Source: Aspidiotus rigidus (Eukaryota > Arthropoda > Insecta > Hemiptera > Diaspididae). Taken from it: a DNA stretch of 64,000 bases. The stretch spans positions 14,258,001-14,322,000 of the forward strand of contig JAVHKY010000013.1 in assembly GCA_035079385.1 (NCBI GenBank), given 5' to 3'. Below are positions 12,236 through 23,331 of the stretch, piece by piece. A program made the position numbers and the translations under genes. Each line of letters opens with the position of its first letter. The stretch's first letter is position 1. A model generated the notes under the pieces. It was not told the DNA's origin, made no database searches, and saw only the letters and a list, made by a program, of their open reading frames with translations.

Positions 12236-12359
12236 TTTACAAGAGAAGATGATTTGTAGAAAAATTTACAATCTACAAATTTGGTCCTCTGCATTTGTCT
12301 CTTAAAATGCTTTAAACCCAAATTATTTTGAGATTACTTACTGATCACTCAAATAGATT

Positions 12360-12740
12360 TGCAAAATAACAGTTATGTAACTGTTATAACCGAAGACCAA
12401 AAGGAAAAAAAAAATTTCATGACTAATTAACCAATGACCGTTTGACCGATAAATGTTTTGGTCAAAACGGTCATAACAGTAATATTGAGAGTTATATTTT
12501 CAATGTTTTTTAGTTAAAAAACATGTTTTTTTTTTCAACAAAAATGTTTTTTCCTTGGAAAAACGTTTTTTTTTCTTTTTAAAAAAAAAAAAAAAATGTT
12601 TCTTCTAAAATTTTTCTTTTTCTCATAAAAATATTTTTTTTTCTATTTTGACCGTAAGAATCGTTATGACCGAATTATTTTTCAATAGTAGCTACAACCG
12701 TTATGACTGTATGACCGTTTTAGAAAAATACTCTATGCGA
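12360..12740 (+). repeat. ACCGTTATGACC-rich repeat with homopolymer core
   Basis: Variants of TAACAGTTAT, TGACCGTTTGACC and ACCGTTATGAC recur on both sides of a long T- and A-rich core (12510-12650). The 45178-45333 element is made of related words (TAACCGTTTGACC, TAACTGTTAT), so the two probably come from one element family. The ends are not clear here. Confidence 0.5.
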
Positions 12741-13852
12741 CCAATAAACGTTAACCATTTTAATTTTGAAAGCTGACCGGACCAACAACCGGTATCTACT
12801 TATAATTATTTCGGTCGAAAACCCTAGGAAAACTCTCCTGCTCTCGTTTCCAATTTTACCAATTGTAACGCTCCTATCGGATAGTCGACCCAAATTTTCT
12901 CCGCACCAATCAAATGAAAAAAAGTTGTTTTCATTTTCATCGTTCACGCAGACCAATGCAACAACTGTAAAGCATAAGGTGTGACGTCACAGGAAAGCAG
13001 TCATTAAAAGATAAACAGATAAGATCTAACAAGGTATATCTATAGCTCGATAAAAAATATGGCTTTCAAATTATTAATGATCCAAAATATTTACAGAATT
13101 TGAAAAAGCTCTGCTCCTATTATGAAATTTTGGGTAACAAACAGGACAACCGCATGAGGCGTTGTAATCGTTAATTGATTATGGAGGGTGTACTCATGAG
13201 AATCTTGTACAACGAAAATTTTGAAGTATATACTCGTATTAAACTCGGGTTCATAATTAATTTGATGAGATATCAATGCAAAGCTAAAATAGCTACCCAT
13301 CTTTAGCATGAAATTTTCAATGAGGAATACTTCTTGAATATTTTAGAAGACTTTGTCTCGGCTATATTTGCATTCAATTACAGGTTGTAACAATAGTACT
13401 TAATAACTTATACATCGACAAATGTACCTTTCTTAGACTATGAAATAATCTATACACAGTCTCATCAAAGGAAAAAGGCCTGAATCGAGTTTCATCTCTC
13501 ACAGAAGGGAAAGTTTAGCATGAGTTAGTTCCTATCCCTTCAATTAAAAAAGTATTGATGTACTAAGCAAAATTTTGGACGAAGCGATTATCAATTCACC
13601 ACACTGAGGTGCGCCACTTGAGGAAAATGTATGATAAATTGACTTGAGTCTAACTCAGAGGAAGGTTCACAACATTGAACAAAGGCACTCATATCAGAGA
13701 AAAGGAGGTCAATTCAGATATGTTCTATTTCATCAACGGCACAACACATGGATATGATTATTTATAATTATTAATCTTAAAATAAAAAACGAGAATATTC
13801 ATTATTCAACAATAACTAATTTTAAAATCTCAAACACATTCGAGCCTATCAT
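12741..13852. other. Non-coding stretch 3' of Ssadh
   Basis: No gene or repeat recognised. This region includes the 3' flank of the minus-strand Ssadh gene; no clear AATAAA on the minus strand was found near its stop. Confidence 0.45.
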
Positions 13853-15442
13853 TTACAAATTACCGAAGCAGATATATTTAATGTAAGTATAATCGTCCAG
13901 GCCGTGACGGGATCCCTCGCGACCGATGCCGGATTCCTTAACTCCGCCAAACGGTACTTCAGCGTGCGAAATTAGCCCTTCGTTAACGCCGACCATACCC
14001 ATTTCTAAACGTCTTGCCACACGCCAAGCTTGAGAAATATCGTTCGAGTAAAAATAACCAGCTAAGCCACGTTCGGTACTGTTCGCAATTTCGACCGCTT
14101 CCTGTTCGCTCTTGAATTTTATACATACAGCGATCGGTCCGAAAATCTCTTCATTATAAACACGCATCTGCGAGGTCACGTTCGTGAGTATTGTCGGCGC
14201 GAAGAACCGTTCGCCAATTTGCTTGGCTCTGCTACCGCCGACCACCACCGTAGCTCCTTTACTAACCGCGTCCTGTACCAAGCCTTCGACTTTCGTCACT
14301 TGGTCCATATTAATTAACGGGCCTAAATCACAACCTTCTTTTTTACCGTCGCCCATGACCATACAAGACACGCGCTCCTTTAATTGACTGACAAATTTAT
14401 CGAATATCTCCTCTTGAATGAGGAATCGATTAGCGCTGATGCAGGCCTGCCCACAATTTCTAAATTTAGAAGCGACAGCGCCCTCTATGGCTTGACTTAG
14501 ATTTGCGTTTTGGAAGACAATGAATGGCGCATTACCGCCCAATTCTAGACCGATTCTTTTGACGCCCAGGGCACACTGCTGATATAATAATTTACCCACG
14601 GCCGTCGACCCGGTAAAAGATATGCCGGCGACATCGGGACTCTCGCAAAGATATTTACCAACGGAGGCGGCATTAGGTCGTGCGCAAGTAACGACGTTAA
14701 TTACGCCTTTAGGAACACCCGCACGCTCGGCAAGTTCAACGAGGGCTAGCGCTGTGAGTGGCGTATCTTCGGCTGGCTTGACGACGCATGTACAACCGGC
14801 CGCTAGAGCGGCTGCCGCTTTTCTCGTGATCATTGCATGAGGAAAATTCCACGGTGTGATCAAACCAACTACTCCGATAGGCTGTCTAACAGCTAGTAAT
14901 TCTCTGGTTTTCACGGGCGATGGAATCACCTCACCGTAGCAACGTCTACCTTCCTCGGCAAACCACTCGACAAAAGCGTTACCGTAGTTGACTTCTGCCA
15001 ACGATTCTTTTAATGGCTTACCCGCTTCCAGAGTGAGAACTTTCGCTAATTCTTGTTGATTCTGCACCAACAGGGAGTACCACTTCTGAAGAATGATACC
15101 GCGTTCTTTTGCCGTGGTCGTTTTCCAAGTGTGGAACGCTTCCTTGGCCGCTGAAACAGCGATTTTGACGTCTTCAACATCCATATCAGGTACGACAGCT
15201 ACTTTTTGGCACGTTGCCGGGTCCAAAACTTCGAAGACCCGATTGGATTTCGCATCCACCCACGCACCATTGATAAGAGCTTTGCTCGGTTTGCTGGGAT
15301 CGTAAGAATACATTCTAGCGAAGATGATACGTTGTAATTCTGTACTACTCCGAACGAATAGAGACGACCTACTAACACGGCAGTTCATGCTTACTTTCCA
15401 CCTAAACCGGGAACAATCAGAAAAATCAAACGCAACCTTCAA
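13853..15442 (-). CDS. Ssadh: Succinate semialdehyde dehydrogenase (mitochondrial type)
   Basis: Oxidises succinate semialdehyde to succinate with NAD(P)+, the last step of GABA breakdown, in the mitochondrial matrix. The 529-residue frame carries the aldehyde dehydrogenase signatures in order: PWNFP (198-201), VVKPAED (220-226), SFTGST (275-280), LELGGNAP with catalytic Glu300 (299-306), and FRNCGQACIS with catalytic Cys334 (327-336), then EEIFGP (431-436) and PFGGVKESG (497-505). The first ~45 residues are rich in Arg and Ser with almost no acid, fitting a mitochondrial presequence. Later in-frame Met codons (19, 44) could also start the protein. The whole gene is one exon, unusual beside the spliced genes here, but no poly(A) tail marks a retrocopy. 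Position 336 is Ser where human SSADH has the second cysteine of its redox switch. A related ALDH is possible but less likely. Confidence 0.92.
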   Translation of the reverse strand: MKVAFDFSDCSRFRWKVSMNCRVSRSSLFVRSSTELQRIIFARMYSYDPSKPSKALINGAWVDAKSNRVFEVLDPATCQKVAVVPDMDVEDVKIAVSAAKEAFHTWKTTTAKERGIILQKWYSLLVQNQQELAKVLTLEAGKPLKESLAEVNYGNAFVEWFAEEGRRCYGEVIPSPVKTRELLAVRQPIGVVGLITPWNFPHAMITRKAAAALAAGCTCVVKPAEDTPLTALALVELAERAGVPKGVINVVTCARPNAASVGKYLCESPDVAGISFTGSTAVGKLLYQQCALGVKRIGLELGGNAPFIVFQNANLSQAIEGAVASKFRNCGQACISANRFLIQEEIFDKFVSQLKERVSCMVMGDGKKEGCDLGPLINMDQVTKVEGLVQDAVSKGATVVVGGSRAKQIGERFFAPTILTNVTSQMRVYNEEIFGPIAVCIKFKSEQEAVEIANSTERGLAGYFYSNDISQAWRVARRLEMGMVGVNEGLISHAEVPFGGVKESGIGREGSRHGLDDYTYIKYICFGNL

Positions 15443-16319
15443 ATATCGTCGCGCACTATTTCAAAAGTAAAATTAAGGAGATAATTTTTATCGCTAACAT
15501 TGAATATACTCGAAAAAAAAAAAAAAAAAAGATAATGCAAATACTATGCGCGCACACGATCGAAACAAATGTACTACAATTCATCATCCGCGTGGTTCAG
15601 GTAGGGGTAACTAAAGAGGTGGCTCTTTGAACAAAGATCGGTTCAAGAGTTCAAATTCAACTTATCAAACACTAGCATATTGATGTACTACATACGTAAA
15701 GTGCTCTTATGATATGATGAAACGGGTGCAATATGAAGTAATAAATTGAACTTAATTCGTACGTACCTTGACAATATCATCTGTTTCGTTACAGAGGGGA
15801 GAAGAGAAAATTGTCATTGACGCGTCACACGTTACTGTAGAAGCTTATGAAAAAAAAAAACTCGTAGACGTAACTTTCGTACAAAGGTATTTCTTTGTTT
15901 TCAAAATTAGAAAAGGAAAAAAATATATTAGAGCCTATTACACCTTTTGGAATGACAATGGGGCCCACAATCTTCGCTGTTTTGAATCTTTGTCATGAAT
16001 TACGCCTCTTTTCTTTCTACGTAGGTGAAATTTTTCAAGTTGTGATGGTCCCCTTCCTTCATATAACTCCGTAATCGATTTTCGTGAGCCCCTCCTTTGT
16101 AGGGATTCAAACCAAAAATCACGTCACACTCTTTTGTTCGTGTTCTCCTCGTTGTCAGGGATTTTAGGTTATGTCCGACCCTGAAGATATCATGCTCTCA
16201 CGCTTGCAATTTTTTCAAATTTTTGTTTTGACCATCTATATACCTTCATGACGCCATGCCCTTGCCAACCGGTCGTTTTCCTCGATAGTCAATTCACGAA
16301 GTTTGAACCTAGTCCACAG
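15443..16319. other. Ssadh 5' flank, non-coding
   Basis: Upstream of the minus-strand dehydrogenase gene. It holds an 18-19-base A run at about 15513-15531. No core promoter motif was recognised. Confidence 0.45.
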
Positions 16320-16900
16320 TGAGAAAAAAAGTCTTCACTGAAAGAGTAGCCTGAAATCCTCCTGTGGGCCTAGTTTATCCAAGTAATAGCCTGACTTTTA
16401 TGCTCTGAGAAGAAATTTAACTTGGACTCCATAGTTGTAGCCTATTTCGAACATTCAGAGCTCAACACTGCTCTGAGCGCACCTCTATAGAGGTTCATTT
16501 CACAAATTTTTCCAAGTCAACCCGTCTATAAAGAATCGAAACTCGAAATTTTTCAAATTCCTAAATTAGGTCAAGGTCATTGATATCGGACCCATGTTTG
16601 CTGAAGCCCCATAATTCGAAATTAGTCTGAACTAAAAACGTCCCCTGGGCCTAGCGTACGTAGATTCTATAGTCACAGACTATCTTATAGGTCTACAGCT
16701 TGAAATTTTTTCACCGCTTTAGGTCAAAATTTTTACATGTCCCTCCATTTCAGAGGTATGCAGCTTGAATTTCCCTCGAGTTCAATCTATAGAGGATCAT
16801 AGTTCGAGATATTTTCCAAGCCCCCGAATAAGGTCAAGGTCATTGATGACGTCACAATAGGGTTGGACGCGGATACGGACGTATACATTTTCTGAGGATC
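16320..16900 (+). repeat. Dispersed repeat shared with 51070-51580
   Basis: Blocks such as TATAGAGGTTCAT, AAATTTTTCCAAGTC, AATCGAAACTCGAAA, AAGGTCATTGATGACGTCAC and GTCTGAAC recur in the same order near 51.1-51.5 kb. Both copies are diverged and non-coding, consistent with an old interspersed element of at least 500 bp. Confidence 0.65.
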
Positions 16901-18770
16901 CTCCTCCCCACACAAAACAGACCTCACATCTTAATCAACGAGATTTTTCAGAAAGGAGGGGAAATGAGTTTATCAAACAAAATCGTGTCCATAAATGACA
17001 AGAAAAATAAATACAATGAGCACCATCTCAAACTTTCAGGGAGGGGCTTGTAACCCCAACCATAATTAGTTTGATTACCATTCATTTACTTTTGTACACC
17101 GGTATACCTACAACCAATTTCAAAGTGGCTTTCATTTGTACTTCTTAAAGGAAGAAAAAAGTGGTGAAAAGAATTGCGATCAGATACGACAAGCTTGAAA
17201 GATAGACTTACGCTAGGAATACAAAATCCTTCTCTCGTTTTCTATGAAATCTCCTTTTTTTGGAAGTTCTTCCATAAAGGAAGTTATTTTCATGTTTAGG
17301 AAATATGCTTGTTATTTATTGGGTTCTGTAAATTTCAAACGCCAATACACCCCTGAATGTTCATGAAATTATTACAAGGCCCAAAGAGGGAGAAGGGGGT
17401 GTACTTTCCATCGAGCCTCGGATTTGAAAGTCATAAAATCATAATTGTAACCCCAAAGTTGTAAGGAACAAAGTCAGTGTGAGCCCGTTGATAGCAGATT
17501 TTTCCCTGGACCCAGTTTGGCTCTTGGCGGCCCTTAGTTGTTACTTGGGTATGTTCAGTCTTTGATCTCAGAGGTTCATAGATACTGCAAAAATAGATTC
17601 ATCGTCAGACTGAACTCCAACCACAAGGAGCGCTAAGGATGTTGTGGTATCTGCCTTCCTTTTGATTTTGATGAGCAACATAAATACACTCGTATCGGTA
17701 GGAAGGGGAATAGGAGGGTGAGAGGATTTGAGAAAAATTGCTTACAGTTCAAATAAAGGAGAGAGGTTGTTGGTGAATGAAAAACTCGAGCGAAAAATCT
17801 TTAATATTACCCCCGCGCGTAAGTATTGTGTCTTTCGCCTTGTGAGAAGTGGAAGAAGACGAACTCACTCCCCCCTGTAGAGGAGGTACTAAAAAAAATG
17901 AAGAACTTGGAACCAGTGCGATAGAGGGGCTTGAGAAAACTTTAGAAATAATCAAGACCGAAAAGTAAATCAGTTCTCTTGCCTAGTACAAGCTTTCTTA
18001 TTGTATAGCCTAGACACTAACAGTAAGTATCTTCCCCTCCTTGGTGTTTTTATCGTGTTAAACATTATTTTTACTAGTACTCGATTATGAATTCTATGAA
18101 TTGGGTTGAGTCTTGAAAAGACCATAATCATTTTATCATTGGAAAATATATTAAAAAATGTTAATCACAACGGGTGTCAAACATGAGATTTTGACAGCAG
18201 TTTATAAGAGAGCAGAGCTTTCGACAAATTTTTTAGCACTCCTTTTCTTGCCCCAATAGTGCCTCTCTCTATATATAAAGATTGTAACATACATGTAAGA
18301 TTAGGGTTATCATCATACGTGACTGAGACATCTGTGGTGCGTAAATGTATTAAGATCACGAATCACGTATTGATTTGTGCACAAGCTGAGGACGAAACCA
18401 TCACAACTGCTTATTCGTGGTCATCGATATTCTAAATAGTGAAGTGTTAAACACTTCCGTTTTCATTTACTCGAGTGTAAACTCAGTATTCGTACTACTT
18501 GTCGTAAGAGTAAAGATTTGAGCCAGAGCTTCTTCACCGTTATCAAACATTAATCAATTCACTGGTTCAATCACGAAATCATGAAGATCTTCTGGAAATT
18601 CTGCTTCGAAGGATCAAAAATCCTTCGATAGATCATCAATTCAATGGATTGGTCTTGAAATTAAACAGATCTTAAAAGATCAACGATCCTTCATCGGACG
18701 AGAAACTCTTTCAGCTTCCTTCAACACGAGTGCGATAGCTCTACATTCAACGTACAGAAAGCAGGAATTT
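16901..18770. other. Non-coding stretch, nothing recognised
   Basis: Short frames only, no repeat or RNA recognised. Confidence 0.5.
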
Positions 18771-18788
18771 GGAGGTCACGTGACCTCC
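18771..18788. promoter_or_regulatory. Perfect 18-bp palindrome with E-box (CLEAR-like)
   Basis: GGAGGTCACGTGACCTCC is self-complementary over all 18 bases. Its core GTCACGTGAC equals the consensus of the MITF/TFEB-type bHLH-Zip site, and each half also carries AGGTCA, a nuclear receptor half-site. No gene start was identified next to it, so function is inference. Confidence 0.45.
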
Positions 18789-19217
18789 GAGGAATACTGT
18801 CAGAAGTCAAACATGAAATTCAATGGTGCATAGCACCTACAGACGGTAAACTGTTGAAATATAGGAACTATAGGAACAGAATCACGTTCAAAGCACTGGC
18901 CTCAAGAGATCATACGACCGTTTACTCGAGAGCTTACACACTCTACCGCAGGGATTTCACTTTTGACGTCAAAAGATAGTCAGCCCTAAGGAATGAAATG
19001 GCCCGAAAACATCTCATATGATTAGTACGAGCTAAAACTGATCTATATATCTTCATGTTTTGCTCGGGAGCGCATCTAAAACACTTCCAAATATTTACAC
19101 AAAAGCGTTTATTTTAGCCACAACACGTACAGAACTCAGTTTTCTTTGTTTTTCTGCTCTTTCGAAAGCTTTAATAGCATTGTTACGAAAGCAATGTTGA
19201 TTCAGTTGTCCGCACAG

Positions 19218-19457
19218 TCACATTCCTGACCATACACGCCACTGTCGATCTTCATAAGTAAAATACCCCCTTTCCAAGGCCTCTTCAATCGAGTTCACAA
19301 ATGTAAAGCCAGTTTTCAGAGGTGAGCTGCACAAACTATCGAGACCAGAAAATTTTCGCAGTATTTCTCTTTCAAAGGTCTCTGACTCGAACTCGCACGT
19401 ATAAATAAATTGACTATCGACAAACCCAGCGGGTAGATTAATCAAGCATTCTCCCAT
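19218..19457 (-). CDS. Hypothetical ORF, unknown function
   Basis: A 79-codon minus-strand frame from an ATG at 19457 (the open frame itself extends back to 19544) to TGA. Composition is protein-like rather than repetitive (for example GECLINLPAGFVDSQF and NSIEEALERGYFTYEDRQW). A T-rich acceptor-like CTTCATACAG lies at about 19550, but reading from it in this frame meets a stop, so it cannot be the exon start. The piece may be a 3' exon, a frame-shifted remnant or chance. No family recognised. Confidence 0.28.
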   Translation of the reverse strand: MGECLINLPAGFVDSQFIYTCEFESETFEREILRKFSGLDSLCSSPLKTGFTFVNSIEEALERGYFTYEDRQWRVWSGM

Positions 19458-19701
19458 TCGCAAAACATTCACGCGACTATTGTACAACGCCAGCGTGCAA
19501 AAATTTTCGCTTTCGAGTGAACCGGTCGAAAAATTGGCGAACAATCAATCTGTATGAAGATAATATATTTAAAAAAAAAAGATTCAATTCCAGGAAATTA
19601 TCATCAATTTTTTCTACAAAACCAATCATGTCGAGCGTATCAACGTTATCGCTATTCTCTTCTCGTTCGTCGCGAAAATAACAAGAAAAAAAAATAAACA
19701 A

Positions 19702-21799
19702 CGCAGCGAATTAGAACAAAACAAAGACAAAAGCGAAACGACTCTTCGGTAAGTACTTGGAAACTAATACAACGGACTTCATACAGTTTATTACTCGTGT
19801 CGCACTGACATGTGAAAGCGACAGACGAAAATTGAGTTCAACAAACAATCGTATTGAAATTAAAATTTTTTTACGCAGCGTTAAATCCGTTGTGACCTAT
19901 TCATAACCGATCGTGGGCAACTCAGTTCTCAAAAAGAACCTCAATGCTAAGTAACCACAGCTAATTCACAAAATAACTTGTGAAATTGTCTCAACTCGAA
20001 TCTTCATAAAAGAGGCGCAAGGTAACGTATATTGTAACCTGGGAGGCGGTGGACTAAAATAAAACCCGATCACCTAGTGTTATGTAATTCATCTAAAATA
20101 CTGTACACGGATATTAGGTAATATAAAATAGCGTTAGCGAAGGAAGTTAAAAACACCCTCAAATTGTAGATAACGAGAGGAAAGATATACAGAAAGATTA
20201 TGGAAACGCCAGGGTTAGTGCAGGAAGAAGAATGTAGTCTGATGTGTTTACCTGGACGATTAAGTCTGAAACAACTTGATCGGGAATGGTAGAAAATTTT
20301 TGTTTTAGTTCATAAAACAATTGCATAACTGCTACCTTTGTGAATGGACAATCAGCCATTACCATACATCACGAATACATTTAAAATACCTATACGGAGA
20401 AAGACAGATAGTGTTACACTTCTCTTTCGACTGAATATGTACTAGGAAAACAGGATTCGTAAGTATCAACGTAAGACGAGTTTGCACTACATTTCAAGGA
20501 ATTCAATCGATAAGAGTTTTGCAAAACTTCAACACACACTATCATTCAGACGATTCTCGTAACATTACCGTAATAATATCAAATGAATACCAACTTACAT
20601 CGATCACACGAAACAATATTTAGAGAACGTCAAGTTCACCATTGTACGCGATAATCATGTAAGGAAAACATTAATAAACCGAACAAGATAACAACCGAGT
20701 AGTTGAGCGGACGATATTCATAAAGAAAAATTACAATTCTATTCAACGTTTGAACGATTTCGAGAAAATTTAGAATTTAAACAACACGAAAAACGCGAAA
20801 TTCTCAATTTCTCGCTTCACATCAAACACACTAAAACACCAATCGTCAAATCTTTACCGAATTGAACATGAATTTTGATAATAATAATAAAGTTCGCACC
20901 CGGAGCGAGAGAACGTCAAATGAGATGAGAGTCGGGCCCGCGGTCGAGGCGGAAGCAGCGTGACGGGGTAAATGGACCGAATGTGATCGCGTGTGGACGT
21001 GACCTATACACATGTCTTATCAATCAGAAAGCCATACGGCTCATTCAATTCTTTGATTCCTTCAATTCATCGTTCTCGTTCAAACAAAAAAAAAGATGAT
21101 CTTTTTGAGACATCTTGGTAACGTGCTCTTGTACAAGCGCTGTACGTAGGTATTACGCGTCTCAAAAATATTAGCATATTCGATTAACGAATTCTTTATT
21201 TGTATTTAATTCGCGCACTATTTCGAATTATATTATAAACGTGAGTGACGATTGCCGGCGATATACCTATGTCAGAAAAACAGGTCAGTTTCTTAATTCA
21301 ATCATTCAAATCTGCTTACTGCGACAACTCCAGCTTTCTTCAATGGATCCTTGTTGTCGTAGCGCCTTGGAACACGTTGAGGTTCCATCTGTTCAAGGTT
21401 CGCAACTGTTCACACTTCATCGCCGGCGTCGTCATTCTCTCTCTCAGTCTCTCGCTCATAAATTATTGTCCCTACAATATGTAGCTCTAATTTATTCCCT
21501 TCGAATTAGACTGACTTCTCTAACGGTGGCTCACTTTCTGTTTGTCACCAGCTAGAAAATAAGATTAATCTAGGCAGAAGAAGAAATTTCGGACCCATTC
21601 TAAGGAGTCGCGACGCCGGACGACGATTTAATATTAATTAATTCATGCATGTTTCATTGTACATAAACATAATAATATAAATCTTGTATTCCCTGTGTCT
21701 TTCGTGATTCATTATTATTAGCTCGTAATGTTTCACTCTCGCTTTTAGCTTCAACTTCGAGAACGTCGTGTACTCGTGTGTGTATAATTATGTGCATTC
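19702..21799. other. Non-coding stretch with CpG-rich patch
   Basis: About 20895-21010 is distinctly richer in CG than its surroundings and might be a promoter. An overlapping pair of short frames at 21241-21555 has no recognisable product. No gene is supported. Confidence 0.4.
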
Positions 21800-21846
21800 C
21801 AGTGAACTCAATTTGTAGTATCTCATACTACAAATTGAGTTCACTG
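21800..21846. mobile_element. 47-bp hAT-like hairpin element with 8-bp TSD
   Basis: A 21-base arm (21800-21820, starting CAGTGAACTC) is followed by a 5-base loop TCTCA and a perfect inverse arm ending GAGTTCACTG at 21846. The 8-mer GTGCATTC is repeated exactly on both sides (21792-21799 and 21847-21854). CAGTG ends plus an 8-bp duplication are the hAT pattern. The element consists of little more than its terminal repeats. Confidence 0.85.
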
Positions 21847-21854
21847 GTGCATTC

Positions 21855-22075
21855 TCCGTCTCTCCGTAAAGCCTCTCTGAGATCGAGCTCGCGATAGGGT
21901 TGCGCTCAAGCGCCATCCTAATCCCTAATTCATCACACCTCTGTTCAAATTCAACGAACGCGATTTATAGGTTCGCCCTAATCGTCCGGTAATCAGCGCA
22001 GATTTGGTTTTCGGATCTGCTTATTGTTGACGATTCGGACTCGACAGCGGAGTGGCTGATATCTAGCGGGCATTT
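21855..22075. other. Non-coding, CG-rich spacer
   Basis: Relatively CG-rich sequence between two small elements; no frame or motif recognised. Confidence 0.4.
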
Positions 22076-22083
22076 CTTGTAAT

Positions 22084-22353
22084 CTTAGACCATACAACAG
22101 ATAGACCGAGCATAGTAATGAATCTTTGAACGGAGAACATGATAAGAATACACATAAGAAAATAAGGGGGACTGGACCTTGTTTACAAGTTTGACGAGCG
22201 GCGCGGGTGTACGGTGCGTTTCACTGCTCCGCGCGTTAACCCGCGTTGCCTTCATTGAGGTCAGTCCCTCTTATTTTCTTATCATGTCTTCCGTTCAACG
22301 CGTTGTACACGCTTATATGACCGATGCTCGGTCTATCTGTTGTATGGTCTAAG
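22084..22353. mobile_element. 270-bp MITE with perfect 8-bp TSD
   Basis: The arms begin CTTAGACCATACAACAGA and share AGATAGACCGAGCAT, then GAACGGA-ACATGATAAGAA and AAAATAAG-GGGACTG further in. The 8-mer CTTGTAAT flanks both sides exactly (22076-22083 and 22354-22361). An 8-base duplication suits hAT, P or MULE-type transposases. No coding sequence inside. Confidence 0.88.
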
Positions 22354-22680
22354 CTTGTAATACACAAAACATACACCACTACAAACACACGCACTGGAGG
22401 TACTTTATCAACGAACTTCATTTACAAAGCAAATGAAAACGAAAATACGTAATTTTGAACCATCGTATTAATATCTAGGGAACACTTTTCCAATAAATTG
22501 AATTATAATTGAGTGAGAGCTCATTGAAAAATTTCCCATTTGAAAATATACGGAACGAGAATTGTATCCTAACATTGATAACAAGGTGCGGTAAGAGAGG
22601 AAGCCGCGATGCTAGCGCGCGTTCGCTCTGTTGAGTCCGAATTTTCTCGATAGTGTCTGCCGGGTTTATCGATTCTATTA

Positions 22681-22688
22681 TATCGATA
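22681..22688. promoter_or_regulatory. DRE-like motif TATCGATA
   Basis: Matches the palindromic DREF-binding element found in promoters of insect housekeeping genes. It sits just before the ATG at 22690, so transcription would have to start further upstream or on the other strand. Confidence 0.35.
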
Positions 22689-22689
22689 A

Positions 22690-23331
22690 ATGTTCAGCTA
22701 TCGTTCAAAGAGAATTCCCGACATAGATTATCTCTCCAATCATCAGAAACTTCGAGTTGGATCTTAGTTTGCAGGCGCGGATCCACGGGGGGGGGGGGGG
22801 GAATGGGGAAAATCCCCCCCCCCAAAAAAAAAAAAAAAAAAAAAAAAATCCCTCGGAAAAACCAAAAAAACAACAAAAAATCTGTATTATTGAAGAAAAT
22901 GTAAAAAAAAAAAAAGGTCTTTTAAACTTTTTTTGGATTGTTTCCCCTCCCAAAGTGATCGTCTGGATCCGCGCCTGACTGTTTGTAATGGTAGTACCTA
23001 ATATTGACTTATTTTTGAAGATGAATATTTTATCGATTCTTGTCGTCATCTTTCTCAAATATGTATTTCTCATATAAGTGTAAACCACCTGTTTTTGGGT
23101 TTTCAGAAGAATTTGAAAATCGATCCTACACCAATATTCACGGGAACAGGTGTTACAACGGAAGAGGATCGGGATCCTAGAAGACCTCTAGAAGAGTCAA
23201 AACTTAGATTTGAAGCTTCTCTAATGGTAATTAGAGAAGTAACAACCGCAATCTTAAATAAACGAATCGTGACTTGGGAAAACAAATGTGCGCCATTCAA
23301 GATTGGCGACCCAGAATCGTTCTGGGCATAA
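22690..23331 (+). CDS. Putative two-exon small protein, unknown
   Basis: Exons 22690-22755 and 23107-23331 join in phase 0 to give 96 residues. Exon 1 encodes MFSYRSKRIPDIDYLSNHQK. Exon 2 follows a pyrimidine-rich acceptor (GGGTTTTCAG) and encodes a charged sequence with GTGVTTEEDRDPRRPLEESK and ending DPESFWA before TAA. Exon 2 looks convincingly coding; the join to exon 1 is weaker because the donor GTTGGA is poor. The 351-bp intron contains a hAT-like element. No transmembrane segment or known domain seen. Exon 2 may instead be the last exon of a longer gene. Confidence 0.38.
22772..22977. mobile_element. 206-bp hAT-like MITE with G15/C10/A25 core
   Basis: Termini CAGGCGCGGATCCA and its inverse TGGATCCGCGCCTG enclose a low-complexity core of 15 G, then GGGG, 10 C and about 25 A. 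Flanking 8-mers TTAGTTTG and ACTGTTTG agree at 5 of 8, as a worn 8-bp duplication. CAGG-CGGATCCA ends are common in hAT elements. It lies inside the intron proposed for the 22690-23331 gene. Confidence 0.75.
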